The notes: a model not told the origin generated them from the sequence alone. A DNA stretch of 64,000 bases from Rhodococcus opacus B4 (GCF_000010805.1 NC_012522.1:3658001-3722000), one strand, 5' to 3'. Positions 1 to 8,389 are shown, numbered from the stretch's first letter. Program-made: numbers and translations.

Positions 1-136
1 CGCGCCGTGCGCGGATCGTTCTCTTCTCGCGATCGTCGGGTGGGAAGAATATGTCGGTATCGGTGCCGCGGCACGATCCTTCGAGGCGCCAGTCCCAGTC
101 CGGGGGACGGCCGGAGTGATTCTCGGTGAAGGTCAT
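1..136 (-). CDS. WhiB-family transcriptional regulator, 5' part only
   Basis: The first 45 codons of a minus-strand gene leave the window at position 1. The peptide contains W-x-W followed by L-E-G-S-C-R-G and then D-I-F-F-P-P, the order of the N-terminal part of WhiB iron-sulfur regulators. The cysteine would be the first of four cluster ligands; the other three and the G-[VI]-W-G-G turn lie outside the window. Spacing and the FFxP-D segment look most like the WhiB3 type, which senses redox state and nitric oxide in mycobacteria. The start is the ATG at 136, preceded by a GAGAAG-like ribosome site. Only the N-terminus is visible, so the subtype is uncertain. Confidence 0.8.
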   Translation of the reverse strand, partial: MTFTENHSGRPPDWDWRLEGSCRGTDTDIFFPPDDREKRTIRARR

Positions 137-168
137 TCGGCTTCTCGGGGTCGACGTTGCGGGAGTCC

Positions 169-197
169 GAGGCCGCGCCGAAGGCCGGCGCGGCCTC
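169..197 (-). terminator. GC-rich hairpin in front of the whiB-type gene
   Basis: Perfect 11-bp inverted repeat (GAGGCCGCGCC at 169-179 with its complement at 187-197, 7-nt loop). It lies between the end of the hydratase gene and the whiB-type gene, both on the minus strand, and follows a second hairpin. There is no T tract, so it may be a transcription attenuator or terminator of the actinobacterial type. Confidence 0.5.
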
Positions 198-212
198 GTG
201 CGCACGTGGAGA

Positions 213-251
213 GCGGGTGCCTGACGCCGACACATCAGGTCAGGCACCCGC
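213..251 (-). terminator. Stem-loop downstream of the hydratase/monooxygenase operon
   Basis: Perfect 13-bp inverted repeat: GCGGGTGCCTGAC at 213-225 pairs with GTCAGGCACCCGC at 239-251 around a 13-nt loop. It sits 136 bp beyond the stop of the hydratase gene at 387, in the right place to end that transcript. No U tract follows. Confidence 0.55.
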
Positions 252-386
252 GCAGTTCGTTCAGTCGAGAGGGCGCTCCTGATTCCTGAACGAACGTATT
301 GCCGCGGGGGAGTGATCACCCCGCGAGGATTTGATGTGAGCCGACTCGACAGGGGCGGGTGCGGGCCGTCCCCGTCGAGACACGTG

Positions 387-1181
387 TCAGTTGGTGCCGA
401 GGGAGACGTCGAACTCGATGGTGCCGAAGCCTTCGAATTCGCCGACCCACTGGCCGGCCTCGTTCATCGGCACCGCCTGCAGGCAGCTGCCGGGGAGGAT
501 GACCTGACCGGCCTGGAATCCGACGTCGTAGGCGGCGAGGCGGTTCGCGAGCCAGGCAACCGCGGCGAGGGGATTGCCGAGGATGTTGCGGGTGTTCCCG
601 GTGATGACCTCGCGGCCGTTGAAGTGCAGGGAGCCGCGCATGTCGCGGAGGGTCAGGTCGGTGATGCGGCGGGGAGTGCCGCCGAGGATGACCGCTCCGG
701 TGGATCCGTTGTCTGCCAGCGTGTCCGGCAGGTCGATGGCCCAGTTCTGGACGCGGGAGTCGATGATCTCGATGGCGGGCACTGCGTAGTCGATGGCATT
801 GATGACGTCGGCGACGGTGATGTTGGGTCCGCGCAGACTGTTCTTCAGCACGAAGGCGGGTTCGAGTTCGACGAACGGTTCGATGTAGTCGTTGCGATCG
901 AGGGTGGTGCCTTCGTAGGCGAAGATGCCGGCGAGCAGGAATCCGTAATCGGGCTGGCCGAGACCGAATGCTTCCTGCATGACCTTCGCGATGTTGCCGA
1001 GTTTGTACCCGACCAGGCGGTCGCCGCCGGCGACGGCGTGCTCGACGTTGATGCGCTGCACGGCGAATCCGGCGTCCGCGTCGAGGGCGGGCCAGGTCTT
1101 GGTCGGCGCGGTGATCGGCGCACCGTTCGCGCGTGCGGTACGCAGGGTGGCCGCGACATCGTGGAGTTCGGTGGTCTGCAT
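387..1181 (-). CDS. 2-keto-4-pentenoate hydratase family enzyme
   Basis: 264 residues, the usual length for the MhpD/DmpE/DmpH family. These enzymes hydrate 2-hydroxypenta-2,4-dienoates or decarboxylate 4-oxalocrotonate during aromatic meta-cleavage, with a divalent metal. The family core is visible: G-Y-K-L near residue 57, V-E-L-E-P-A-F-V near residue 104, then A-I-E-I-I-D-S-R with W and D-T-L-A-D-N-G-S-T. A second, more typical copy lies at 44989-45804. This one has no aldolase or acetaldehyde dehydrogenase beside it; it follows an LLM-class monooxygenase by 28 bp, so it probably acts on a ring-opened product made by that enzyme. The reaction and substrate are inferred. Confidence 0.85.
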   Translation of the reverse strand: MQTTELHDVAATLRTARANGAPITAPTKTWPALDADAGFAVQRINVEHAVAGGDRLVGYKLGNIAKVMQEAFGLGQPDYGFLLAGIFAYEGTTLDRNDYIEPFVELEPAFVLKNSLRGPNITVADVINAIDYAVPAIEIIDSRVQNWAIDLPDTLADNGSTGAVILGGTPRRITDLTLRDMRGSLHFNGREVITGNTRNILGNPLAAVAWLANRLAAYDVGFQAGQVILPGSCLQAVPMNEAGQWVGEFEGFGTIEFDVSLGTN

Positions 1182-1209
1182 GGGGTTCCTCTTCTGTTCG
1201 CGGTCGGTG

Positions 1210-2595
1210 TCAGACGGCTTCGACGGTGCGGTCGCCGATCCGGTGTCCGGGGTGGTCGTCGCGAAGCCGGACGGCGCCCTTGCCGTAGAGCTTTTCGCGC
1301 AGCGTCGAGCCTTCGTACTCGGTCCACATGGTGCCGCGGCGCTGGAGTTCGGGGACGACGAGTTCGATGAAGTCGGCGATGTCCTGGTACTTGACCGCGT
1401 TCGCGAGGTTGTAGCCGGCGATCCCGGTTTCGTCCATCCAGCGGGTCAGCTCGTCGGCGACGGTGGTGGGGGAGCCGACGATGGTGGGGCCGGTGCCACC
1501 GATACCGACGAACTCGGCGATGTCGCGCGGGGTCCACTGCTTGTCCGGGTCCATCTTCGAGAACAGGTCGACCATGGTCTGTCCGGCGTTCGTCTTGACG
1601 TGCTCGAGCGGGACGTCGGGATCGAACTGGGACATGTCCAGCCCGGTCCAGCCGCTGTAGCGGGCCATCGCGCCGGTGTAGCTGACCAGCTTGCGGTAGG
1701 ACTCGTACTTGGCGTGGGCTTCCTCGTCCGTCGGGGCCACGACGACGTTGAGCATCTGCAGCACCTTGATGCTCTGCGGGTCGCGTCCGGCCTCGGCGGC
1801 GAGCGAGCGCAGGCGGTCGACCTGCTTCTTCAGCGCCGGGATGGACACGGCGTTGACGAAGACCGCTTCGGCGCTCGCCGCGGCCAGGCTCAGCCCCTTG
1901 GACGAGCCACCGGCCTGGAAGATCACCGGGGTGCGCTGCGGGGACGGCTCGCACAGGGCGAAGCCGGGAACGGAGAAGTACTTGCCCTTGTGCTCGATGT
2001 TGTGCACCCGGCTCGGGTCGATGTACATGCCGCGCTCGGCGTCCCGGACAACCGCGTCGTCGTCCCAGGACGATTCCCACAACTTGTAGCAGACCTCGAG
2101 GTACTCGGCGGCCATGTCGTATCGCTCGTCGTGCGGAACCTGCTGTCCGGTACCGAGATTGCGGGCGGCGCTATCGGAGTAGGAGGTCACCATGTTCCAG
2201 CCGACCCGGCCGTCGGTGAGGTGGTCGAGGGTGCTGAACTTACGGGCCAGCGCGTATGGGTGCTCGTAGGAGGTCGACCCGGTCAGCCCGAACCCGAGGT
2301 TCTTCGTCACCGCGGCCATCGCGGAGACGGCCATGAACGGATCCTGCGCGGGGATCTGCGCGGCGTCGGCGAGGGCAGCGTCGGCGTTGCCCTCGTAGAC
2401 GTCGTGGTATCCGACGTTGTCGGCGAAGAAGATGCCGTCGAACCGGGCTTCTTCGAGCATCTTGGCGTACTCGGTCCAGTAGGCGAGGTTCTTGTAGTTC
2501 GCGCCCTGATCCTTCGGGTGCCGCCAGAGGCCGGCCGACAGGTGCGCCGGGCCCTGGTAATCGAAGGCAAAGATTCGCATGCGCTGAGACGCCAT
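1210..2595 (-). CDS. LLM-class FMN-dependent monooxygenase, NtaA/SnaA/DszA type
   Basis: 461 residues, typical of the nitrilotriacetate/dibenzothiophene-sulfone/pristinamycin-IIA monooxygenase family. These enzymes take reduced FMN from a separate reductase and oxygenate carbon next to N or S. Visible family features are the N-terminal W-R-H-P followed by W-x-x-Y-A, then E-x-A-x-F-D-G-I-F-F-A-D, H-P-Y-x-x-A-R-K-F-S-T-L-D-H-L-T-x-G-R-x-G-W-N-M-V-T-S, and later P-V-I-F-Q-A-G-x-S. No flavin reductase gene is recognised anywhere in the window, so its partner must be elsewhere. It is first in a two-gene operon with the hydratase and is divergent from two PucR regulators. The start ATG at 2595 could be replaced by the ATG at 2580. 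Substrate unknown. Confidence 0.88.
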   Translation of the reverse strand: MASQRMRIFAFDYQGPAHLSAGLWRHPKDQGANYKNLAYWTEYAKMLEEARFDGIFFADNVGYHDVYEGNADAALADAAQIPAQDPFMAVSAMAAVTKNLGFGLTGSTSYEHPYALARKFSTLDHLTDGRVGWNMVTSYSDSAARNLGTGQQVPHDERYDMAAEYLEVCYKLWESSWDDDAVVRDAERGMYIDPSRVHNIEHKGKYFSVPGFALCEPSPQRTPVIFQAGGSSKGLSLAAASAEAVFVNAVSIPALKKQVDRLRSLAAEAGRDPQSIKVLQMLNVVVAPTDEEAHAKYESYRKLVSYTGAMARYSGWTGLDMSQFDPDVPLEHVKTNAGQTMVDLFSKMDPDKQWTPRDIAEFVGIGGTGPTIVGSPTTVADELTRWMDETGIAGYNLANAVKYQDIADFIELVVPELQRRGTMWTEYEGSTLREKLYGKGAVRLRDDHPGHRIGDRTVEAV

Positions 2596-2606
2596 TGTCT
2601 ATCTCC

Positions 2607-2641
2607 GTTCACTTTTTGAACACGTAGTTCATGTGTTGAAC
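2607..2641. promoter_or_regulatory. Paired operator GTTCA-N5-TGAAC, two perfect copies
   Basis: Two perfect inverted repeats of the same form lie at 2607-2621 and 2627-2641, with spacers CTTTT and TGTGT. Their centres are 20 bp apart, two helical turns, so two dimers could bind the same face. They lie between the predicted promoter and the monooxygenase start, which suits repression of the monooxygenase/hydratase operon. The adjacent PucR proteins are the natural candidates to bind, but that is inference. Confidence 0.75.
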
Positions 2642-2644
2642 AAC

Positions 2645-2674
2645 ACTGTAAGAGGTGGAATGTGGGGCCGTCAA
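2645..2674 (-). promoter_or_regulatory. Candidate promoter of the monooxygenase operon
   Basis: Read on the minus strand, TTGACG (2674-2669) and TACAGT (2650-2645) are separated by 18 nt, close to the sigma-A consensus. The start would fall inside the GTTCA operators. The rest of the divergent intergenic region, 2675-2942, shows nothing I recognise. Confidence 0.5.
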
Positions 2675-2942
2675 TACCCCATTTAGCAAGGAACACGGGT
2701 GTCGAGGAGAGGCGACCTCGGAGTTGGCCGCGACCTCAACCACCCAACGGATCCAAATTATGGTCGGTGTGTTCGTTTTGGATAGCTACGTCGATATCGC
2801 TCAATGCGCCGCGGCACACCCCTTCGCCGACCCGGCGCGTATCGAATCCGCTGGAGCCATACGCACGTACAATTCACTCGGCGGTGTTTCATACCTGCGT
2901 CCCATCCGATGGGCGTGCATCGTCTGGCTCCGGGAGTGATTC

Positions 2943-4433
2943 GTGTCGAACCTGACAGTCGGTGACCTGGTGGCCATGCGGCAACTTGCATGCAGCGTGG
3001 TCGCAGGCGCGGCCGGTGTGGGACGGACCGTGGTGTGGGCGCACGTGTGCGAGTTGCCCGATCCGTGGCACTGGCTCGGCGCCGACGACCTACTGATGAC
3101 CACCGGGATGTGCCTGCCGGCGGGCGCTGACGAGCAGAAGCAGTTCATCCGACGTCTCAGTGAGGCCGGTTTGGCCGGCATCGCGATCGGCGACGACCTG
3201 CAAGCGCCCCCGTTCACGCGAGAGATGCTGGCCGCGGCCGACGAACTGCGCTTCCCCGTGATGACGGTCGGTCACGCAACCCCCTTCGCGGCGATCGGCC
3301 GCACCGTCGCGATCGCGGCCCAGAGCGTCCAGGTCAGTCGCATCGCCCGTCTGAGTCGGCTCTACGACGCCATGCAGGCGACGCCCGAGGACGAGAGCTC
3401 GCTGCTCGGCCGGCTGTCTGCCGAACTCGGACACCGACTCCACGTCGTCGACGTCGAACTCGGCAGCGAGGTGCTCCGTGATGCGCACCCCCTGGACGAC
3501 GAACTCGTCGGCGAGCTTCGTGGCCGGGTCGATGGCCGGCTCGACCGTCTTCCACCGCGAATGGCGATCGACACCGCTGCCGGAACGACGGCGACCGCGT
3601 TTCCGCTGGCGACTCACCGCAAATGCATGCTCGTGGCGGCCGGGAACTCCGACCTCGAAGTCGACGCCTTCGTCTTGTTACACGCGCAGAGTCTGGTCGG
3701 CGTGGAAGTGGAGCGCGTGACCCGGGACCGCGAGCGTGTCGATGCGGTGCGGGCCGAACTGCTCGAGCAGATGATCACCGGATCGATCAGCGCGGATGCC
3801 GCCGCACCCCGGCTCGCGAAACTCGGCTTGGCCGACACGGGTTGGTGCGTCTTCGGATTCGACGCTTCCCGTCTCCAGACCGCGCGCACGCTCACCGGAG
3901 ACCGCGGATTCCCGTACCTGTCGTGCTCCGTGAGGGAAGCGGGCTACCTGATGGTGCCGAGCGCCGAAGCCGATTCGACGGCGGAACTACTAGGCCATCA
4001 CATCGATTCGATGGGCATGTCGGCACGCAACGCGACGACTCAACGGGTGCCGGACAGCGTTCGTCAAGCCCGGTGGGCACTCCAGGCCGCGCGGGCGGCC
4101 GGCGGCGGACTTGCCGAGTATTCGGCCGCGGCACCGCTGTTTCTGCCCCGCACCTTGACGGAGGCACACTTTGCGACGCGAGCAGTGCTGGGGAAGGTCA
4201 TCGATTACGACGCGGCCAATCACAGTGATCTCGTCGAGACCCTGGATGTGTTCCTGGCTCTGGATCGAAATTGGGCGGCAGCCGCCGAAAGACTTGTCAT
4301 CCACCGTCAGACACTCGGATACCGGCTACGCAAGATCGAGAGTCTGACCGGCCGGAGCGTGAAGAGTTCGGCCGACATCGCCGACTTCTGGATGGCGCTG
4401 ATCACCCGTCGGATCAGTTCCGACCAGAACTGA
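2943..4433 (+). CDS. PucR-family transcriptional regulator (copy 1)
   Basis: 496 residues. The N-terminal third is a PucR-type ligand domain (G-D-L-V-A-M near residue 7, W-A-H-V-C-E-L near residue 36, then G-A-D-D-L-L-M-T-T-G). A GGDEF-like CdaR middle region follows. The C-terminus is the PucR helix-turn-helix: V-E-T-L-D-V-F-L, then A-A-A-E-R-L-x-I-H-R-Q-T-L-x-Y-R-L-R-K-I. PucR/CdaR proteins usually activate catabolic operons for purines, sugar acids or amines when ligand is present. The start is GTG at 2943 behind GGGAG. The gene is divergent from the LLM monooxygenase, with the paired operators between them. It is followed after 17 bp by a full-length paralogue. Confidence 0.88.
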   Translation: MSNLTVGDLVAMRQLACSVVAGAAGVGRTVVWAHVCELPDPWHWLGADDLLMTTGMCLPAGADEQKQFIRRLSEAGLAGIAIGDDLQAPPFTREMLAAADELRFPVMTVGHATPFAAIGRTVAIAAQSVQVSRIARLSRLYDAMQATPEDESSLLGRLSAELGHRLHVVDVELGSEVLRDAHPLDDELVGELRGRVDGRLDRLPPRMAIDTAAGTTATAFPLATHRKCMLVAAGNSDLEVDAFVLLHAQSLVGVEVERVTRDRERVDAVRAELLEQMITGSISADAAAPRLAKLGLADTGWCVFGFDASRLQTARTLTGDRGFPYLSCSVREAGYLMVPSAEADSTAELLGHHIDSMGMSARNATTQRVPDSVRQARWALQAARAAGGGLAEYSAAAPLFLPRTLTEAHFATRAVLGKVIDYDAANHSDLVETLDVFLALDRNWAAAAERLVIHRQTLGYRLRKIESLTGRSVKSSADIADFWMALITRRISSDQN

Positions 4434-4450
4434 GGGACGGGAGGACGACG

Positions 4451-5941
4451 ATGTCGCGATTGACCGCAGGCGACCTGATCGCGATGGATCAGCTCGGGTG
4501 CGCTGCCGTTGCCGGCAGGGAGGGACTCGACCGGCGGATCGTGTGGGCGCACACCTCGGAACTCGACCCGTGGGAGTGGCTGGGAGCGGACGAACTGCTG
4601 ATGACCGCGGGCCTGTGCGTGCCGTCGGACGAACAGGCACAGTGCACGTTCGTCGAACGCCTCCACGAGAAGGGACTGGCAGGGGTCGTCATCGGGGACA
4701 ATGCGACAGCACCACCGCTGACGGCCGCGATGCTGGCCACCGCCGACAGACTGAATTTCCCACTCCTCCGATGCAGCCACACCACCCCGTTCGCGGCCAT
4801 CGGACGAACGGTGGCTCTTGCGAGTCAGAGCGTTCAGGTCAGCAGGGTCGCGCGGCTGAGCCGACTCTACGAACACGCACGCTCGACGTCTCTGGCGGAG
4901 ACGAGCCTCCTGGTCGGGCTTTCCCGGGAACTTCGGTACACGTTGCACGTCGTCGACGTCGAGCACGGAACCGACGTTCTGCCGACGGACGGTGCGCTGT
5001 CCGACGCAGCCATCCGGTCGTTGTCCTCGAGCGTCGCCGGGACGCTCGATCGCCTTCCCGCTCACCTCACGCTCGAAGAAGGTGCGGATTATGTGATGAC
5101 CGCCCACGCGCTTCCCACCCACCGCAAATGCATGCTGGTCATGGAGGGAAGCCCGGCAACGGATGTCGATGCCTTCGCCCTGCTGCATGTGCGGACCCTG
5201 ATCGGTGTCGAAGTCGAAAAGGTCACGAGGGAGCGGGAATACGCCGACCAGATCGGTGGGGGCCTCCTGCAGAAGATCCTCGCCGGCTCCGCCGCAACCG
5301 AGGCCGTCACACCACTTCTCGAAGAATTCGACCTGGCCGGGACCGAATGGACCGTGTTGAGCTTCGGCACCGACGTCCTTCCTGCTGCGCGGACGATAGC
5401 GGGAGATCGAGGCGTTCCGAACGTGAGCACCGTCCTCGACGACCGCGCATACATGCTGCTCCCCACCGGGCGAAGCGCCGAGACCGTCGACCTGCTGAGC
5501 CGCACGGCCCGGGCGATGGGAGTGTCGCCGTCGGCCGCCACGATCGGAGAAGTCTCCGACAGCGCACGCCAGGCGAGCTGGGCGCTCGACACCGCCCGGT
5601 CGACCGGTGTGCCCGTTGCCAGGTACTCCACCGATGCGCCGCTGTTCGTGCCGCGCACCCTGGCCGACGCCCGGGATGCCACCGACGCGATCCTCGGGGA
5701 ACTCCTGCTGTACGACCAGGGCCACGAGTCCAACCTCGTCGAGACCCTCGAAACCTTCCTCGTCAACAATCGAAGCTGGACGGTGACCGCCGACCGACTC
5801 GGAATCCACCGGCAGTCCCTGGCTTTTCGGCTGCGGAAGATCGAGTCGGTGACGGGACGGAACCTGAAGGCTTCGTCGGACATCGCAATGCTGTGGCTGG
5901 CTCTTCGCGCACGCGCCCACACGATTTCGCCGGCCGACTGA
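4451..5941 (+). CDS. PucR-family transcriptional regulator (copy 2, tandem paralogue)
   Basis: 496 residues, the same length as the gene just upstream and clearly homologous throughout. Both share the opening L-T-x-G-D-L-x-A-M, a G-A-D-[DE]-L-L-M-T block, T-P-F-A-A-I-G-R-T-V-A, Q-S-V-Q-V-S-R, and the C-terminal helix-turn-helix R-L-x-I-H-R-Q-[ST]-L. The ATG at 4451 has a good GGGAGG site 6 nt upstream; an extended reading frame from 4271 runs into the previous gene and is rejected. The pair probably arose by tandem duplication and may have split duties between the leftward operon and the convergent OYE/RidA operon, whose last gene ends 9 bp away. Confidence 0.88.
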   Translation: MSRLTAGDLIAMDQLGCAAVAGREGLDRRIVWAHTSELDPWEWLGADELLMTAGLCVPSDEQAQCTFVERLHEKGLAGVVIGDNATAPPLTAAMLATADRLNFPLLRCSHTTPFAAIGRTVALASQSVQVSRVARLSRLYEHARSTSLAETSLLVGLSRELRYTLHVVDVEHGTDVLPTDGALSDAAIRSLSSSVAGTLDRLPAHLTLEEGADYVMTAHALPTHRKCMLVMEGSPATDVDAFALLHVRTLIGVEVEKVTREREYADQIGGGLLQKILAGSAATEAVTPLLEEFDLAGTEWTVLSFGTDVLPAARTIAGDRGVPNVSTVLDDRAYMLLPTGRSAETVDLLSRTARAMGVSPSAATIGEVSDSARQASWALDTARSTGVPVARYSTDAPLFVPRTLADARDATDAILGELLLYDQGHESNLVETLETFLVNNRSWTVTADRLGIHRQSLAFRLRKIESVTGRNLKASSDIAMLWLALRARAHTISPAD

Positions 5942-5949
5942 ACAGCACG

Positions 5950-7920
5950 CTAGATCGCGGTGGCAGCCTTCAGTCCGTCGAGGACCGCTTCTTCGACGGT
6001 GCGTGGGGCGAGGCAGTCACCGACTCCGGTGAACGGGACACCGGTGGTGTCGAGTTCGGCGAGCAGAGCGTCGTTCTGCCGGTGACCGAGGGCCAGGACG
6101 AGTCCGTCGATGCCGTCGAGGATGATCGGCTCGCCGGTCAGGGTGTTGACCAGGTAGACGGTGTCGTCGTCCGCGCCGAACAGGCGTGCATGCGGAACCA
6201 CTCGCACCTTAGCCTCGGCGGCCGCCCGCAGCATCGCGACGCGGGTGAACTGCTGCAGGTTCTCACCGGCGGCGTAGCCGTTGACGCACAGAGTCACCTT
6301 GCGTCCCTCGCGGGCAAGCATTTCCGCGATCCCGAGGCCGGTCCAGTCGCCGCGCCAGTCGACGACGACGATGTCACCCTTGGGGGCGGTGCCGCCGCCC
6401 GAACCGATCACGTCCCACGCGTCGAGGACCGGCATGTCCCCGTCCAGCTCGAGGGGCGGCCGGTAGGGGGTGGCGCCGGTCGCGATGATGACGCGGTCGG
6501 GACGTTCCGCGGCGATCATCGCGGCATCGACCTCGACGCGGGTTTTCACGATGACCCCGTAGCGGTCGAGCTCGGACTGCAGATTGGTTGCCGCGCCCCC
6601 GAACTCGGACCGTCCGGGCAGGCGCTCGGCGAGCAGAACCTGCCCACCGACCCGGCCGCCGGCCTCGTACAGGGTGACCCGGTGACCGCGCTGGGCGGCG
6701 ACCACGGCCGCCTTCATCCCGGCGGGTCCGCCGCCGACGACCATGACGTCCTTCGGTTTCGGAGTGAGCACCAGGGTGCCGAACTCGCGTTCACGTCCGG
6801 TCTCCGGCCGCTGGATGCAGGAGATCGGGTACCCGGCCTGGAAGTGACCGATGCACGCCTGGTTGCAGCCGATGCAGGCCCGGATGTCGTCGGGGCGCTC
6901 GGCCTGCGCCTTGGCCGGCATGTCCGGGTCGCAGATCAGGGCGCGGGTCATCGCGCAGGCGTCGGCCTGGCCCTTGGAGATGACGATCTCGGCTTCCTGC
7001 GGTTGGTTGATCCGTCCGGCGACGAGCACCGGAATCGACACCGCGGCCTTGATCTTCGCGGCGGAGGGTGCGGTGTACGCGGCCTCCTCGCTCATCGGCG
7101 GGACGATGTGCATCGACCCGGACCGGCCGGCTGAGGTGCCCTCGGTGACGTTCAGGAAGTCCAGCGACCCGTCCGCGTCGAGCCGGCGGCACACCTCGAC
7201 GATGTCGGTGGGCTCGCCCTCCGGGGAGGAGTGCTCGATGCCGGACACGCGGACGCCGACCGCGAACCCCGGGCCGACGGCCTCGCGCACGGCCGAGACG
7301 ATCTCGCGCAGGAACCGCATCCGATTGTCGAGGTCGCCGCCGTACCGGTCGGCGCGCAGGTTCACCTCGGGGTTGAGGAACTGCGCGGGCAGGTAGCCGT
7401 GGCTGGCCACGATCTCGACACCGTCGAGTCCGGCCTGCTGCAGGCGGCGCGCCCCGGCCGCGTATCCGGCCACGACCTCGGCGATCATCGCCTCGGACAT
7501 CGGCCGGGGCATCACCCGGAATCGTTCGTTCGGCACGGCCGACGGGGCATACGCGACCGGAAGCGCACCGTCCTGGGATTCCATGATCTCCCGGCCCGGG
7601 TGGAACACCTGACCGAACAGGGTGCACCCGTGCTCGTGGGCGGCCTCGGCGACGCGCCGGTATCCCTCGATGCAGCTGTCGTCGGTGGCCATGAGGACGT
7701 GGTAGGTGTACCGCGCGGTCTCGTGGATTCCGGCGACCTGCATGATGATCAGCCCGGCACCGCCGGCTGCCCGGGCGCGGTGGTACTCGACGAGCTGGTC
7801 GGTGACCGCGCCGTCGTGCACCATCACCGTGTCGTGCCCGGAGGACAAGATCCGGTTCTTGAGGGTGACGTCACCGATCCGCAGCGGGGAGAACAGGTTC
7901 GGGAAGAGGGTGTCAGACAT
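5950..7920 (-). CDS. Old yellow enzyme-family Fe-S flavoprotein (TMADH/2,4-dienoyl-CoA reductase type)
   Basis: 656 residues. Residues 1 to about 340 form an FMN TIM barrel (opening L-F-S-P-L-R-I-G-D-V-T-L-K-N-R). Next come the Fe-S cysteines in C-I-G-C-N-Q-A-C with another Cys about 12 residues on. The C-terminal FAD/NAD(P) half starts V-V-G-G-G-P-A-G-M. This build is shared by dienoyl-CoA reductase FadH, trimethylamine and histamine dehydrogenases, and N-methylproline demethylases. The active-site stretch S-H-G-Y-L-P-A-Q-F-L-N-P resembles the amine dehydrogenase/demethylase branch more than FadH, so an N-containing substrate is plausible. It lies 46 bp downstream of a RidA gene in the same operon, which also fits imine chemistry. 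Exact reaction unproven. Confidence 0.82.
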   Translation of the reverse strand: MSDTLFPNLFSPLRIGDVTLKNRILSSGHDTVMVHDGAVTDQLVEYHRARAAGGAGLIIMQVAGIHETARYTYHVLMATDDSCIEGYRRVAEAAHEHGCTLFGQVFHPGREIMESQDGALPVAYAPSAVPNERFRVMPRPMSEAMIAEVVAGYAAGARRLQQAGLDGVEIVASHGYLPAQFLNPEVNLRADRYGGDLDNRMRFLREIVSAVREAVGPGFAVGVRVSGIEHSSPEGEPTDIVEVCRRLDADGSLDFLNVTEGTSAGRSGSMHIVPPMSEEAAYTAPSAAKIKAAVSIPVLVAGRINQPQEAEIVISKGQADACAMTRALICDPDMPAKAQAERPDDIRACIGCNQACIGHFQAGYPISCIQRPETGREREFGTLVLTPKPKDVMVVGGGPAGMKAAVVAAQRGHRVTLYEAGGRVGGQVLLAERLPGRSEFGGAATNLQSELDRYGVIVKTRVEVDAAMIAAERPDRVIIATGATPYRPPLELDGDMPVLDAWDVIGSGGGTAPKGDIVVVDWRGDWTGLGIAEMLAREGRKVTLCVNGYAAGENLQQFTRVAMLRAAAEAKVRVVPHARLFGADDDTVYLVNTLTGEPIILDGIDGLVLALGHRQNDALLAELDTTGVPFTGVGDCLAPRTVEEAVLDGLKAATAI

Positions 7921-7965
7921 GGAATCCCAGTTTCTTACTGGTGGTGGAAAGGGGTCGGGTGCAGG

Positions 7966-8389
7966 TCAGTTGGCGTCGGCGAGGACGCGCTGGGCACCGG
8001 CGACGGCGACGGCGTCCGCCTCGAACAGCATGCCGTCGACGAGGAACGAGTTCTGCACCGCGGTCACGGCCGGATACGGGGCGGAGAAGAACTCGGAGCG
8101 GACCTTCTTGAACGTGTCGAAGTCGTCGCGGTTGCCCAGGTAGGCGGTCAGCTTGACCACCGACGACATCGAGGCGCCGTGCTGGGTCAGGATCTTTTCG
8201 ATGTTGCGGAATACCTGGCGTGCCTGGGCCTCGAAACCGCCCTCGACGAGGTTGCCGGCGTCGTCGTAGCCGGCCTGACCGGATGTGAACACCAGGTCTC
8301 CGGCCTTGGCGCCCTGGCTGTACTGGGCGGACTGTGCCCAGGTGAAGGGGGCGGGGCGGGGTTTCGACGATGTTCTCGGTGGTCGTCAT
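7966..8389 (-). pseudogene. RidA/YjgF family protein with an apparent +1 frameshift
   Basis: RidA proteins hydrolyse reactive enamines and imines. The body reads cleanly from F-T-W-A-Q-S-A-Q-Y-S through V-F-T-S-G-Q-A to the stop at 7966, but this frame has no ATG, GTG or TTG near the family start. The proper ATG at 8389, with an AAAGGA site, starts M-T-T-T-E-N-I-V-E-T-P-P-R-P in another frame. Removing one G from the run of five at 8347-8351 joins the two into a normal protein of about 140 residues. The cause may be a real mutation or a homopolymer sequencing error. The arginine that catalytic RidA proteins carry in P-A-R-[ST] is valine here (Y-P-A-V-T-A-V-Q), so hydrolytic activity is doubtful even if the frame is intact. 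Confidence 0.8.

Noticed and set aside
4498..7134. Very long plus-strand frame of 878 codons across the PucR and OYE genes
   Set aside because: It is out of frame with PucR copy 2 and antisense to the OYE gene, is rich in Arg/Pro/Gly as expected from GC-biased shadow frames, and shows no domain.
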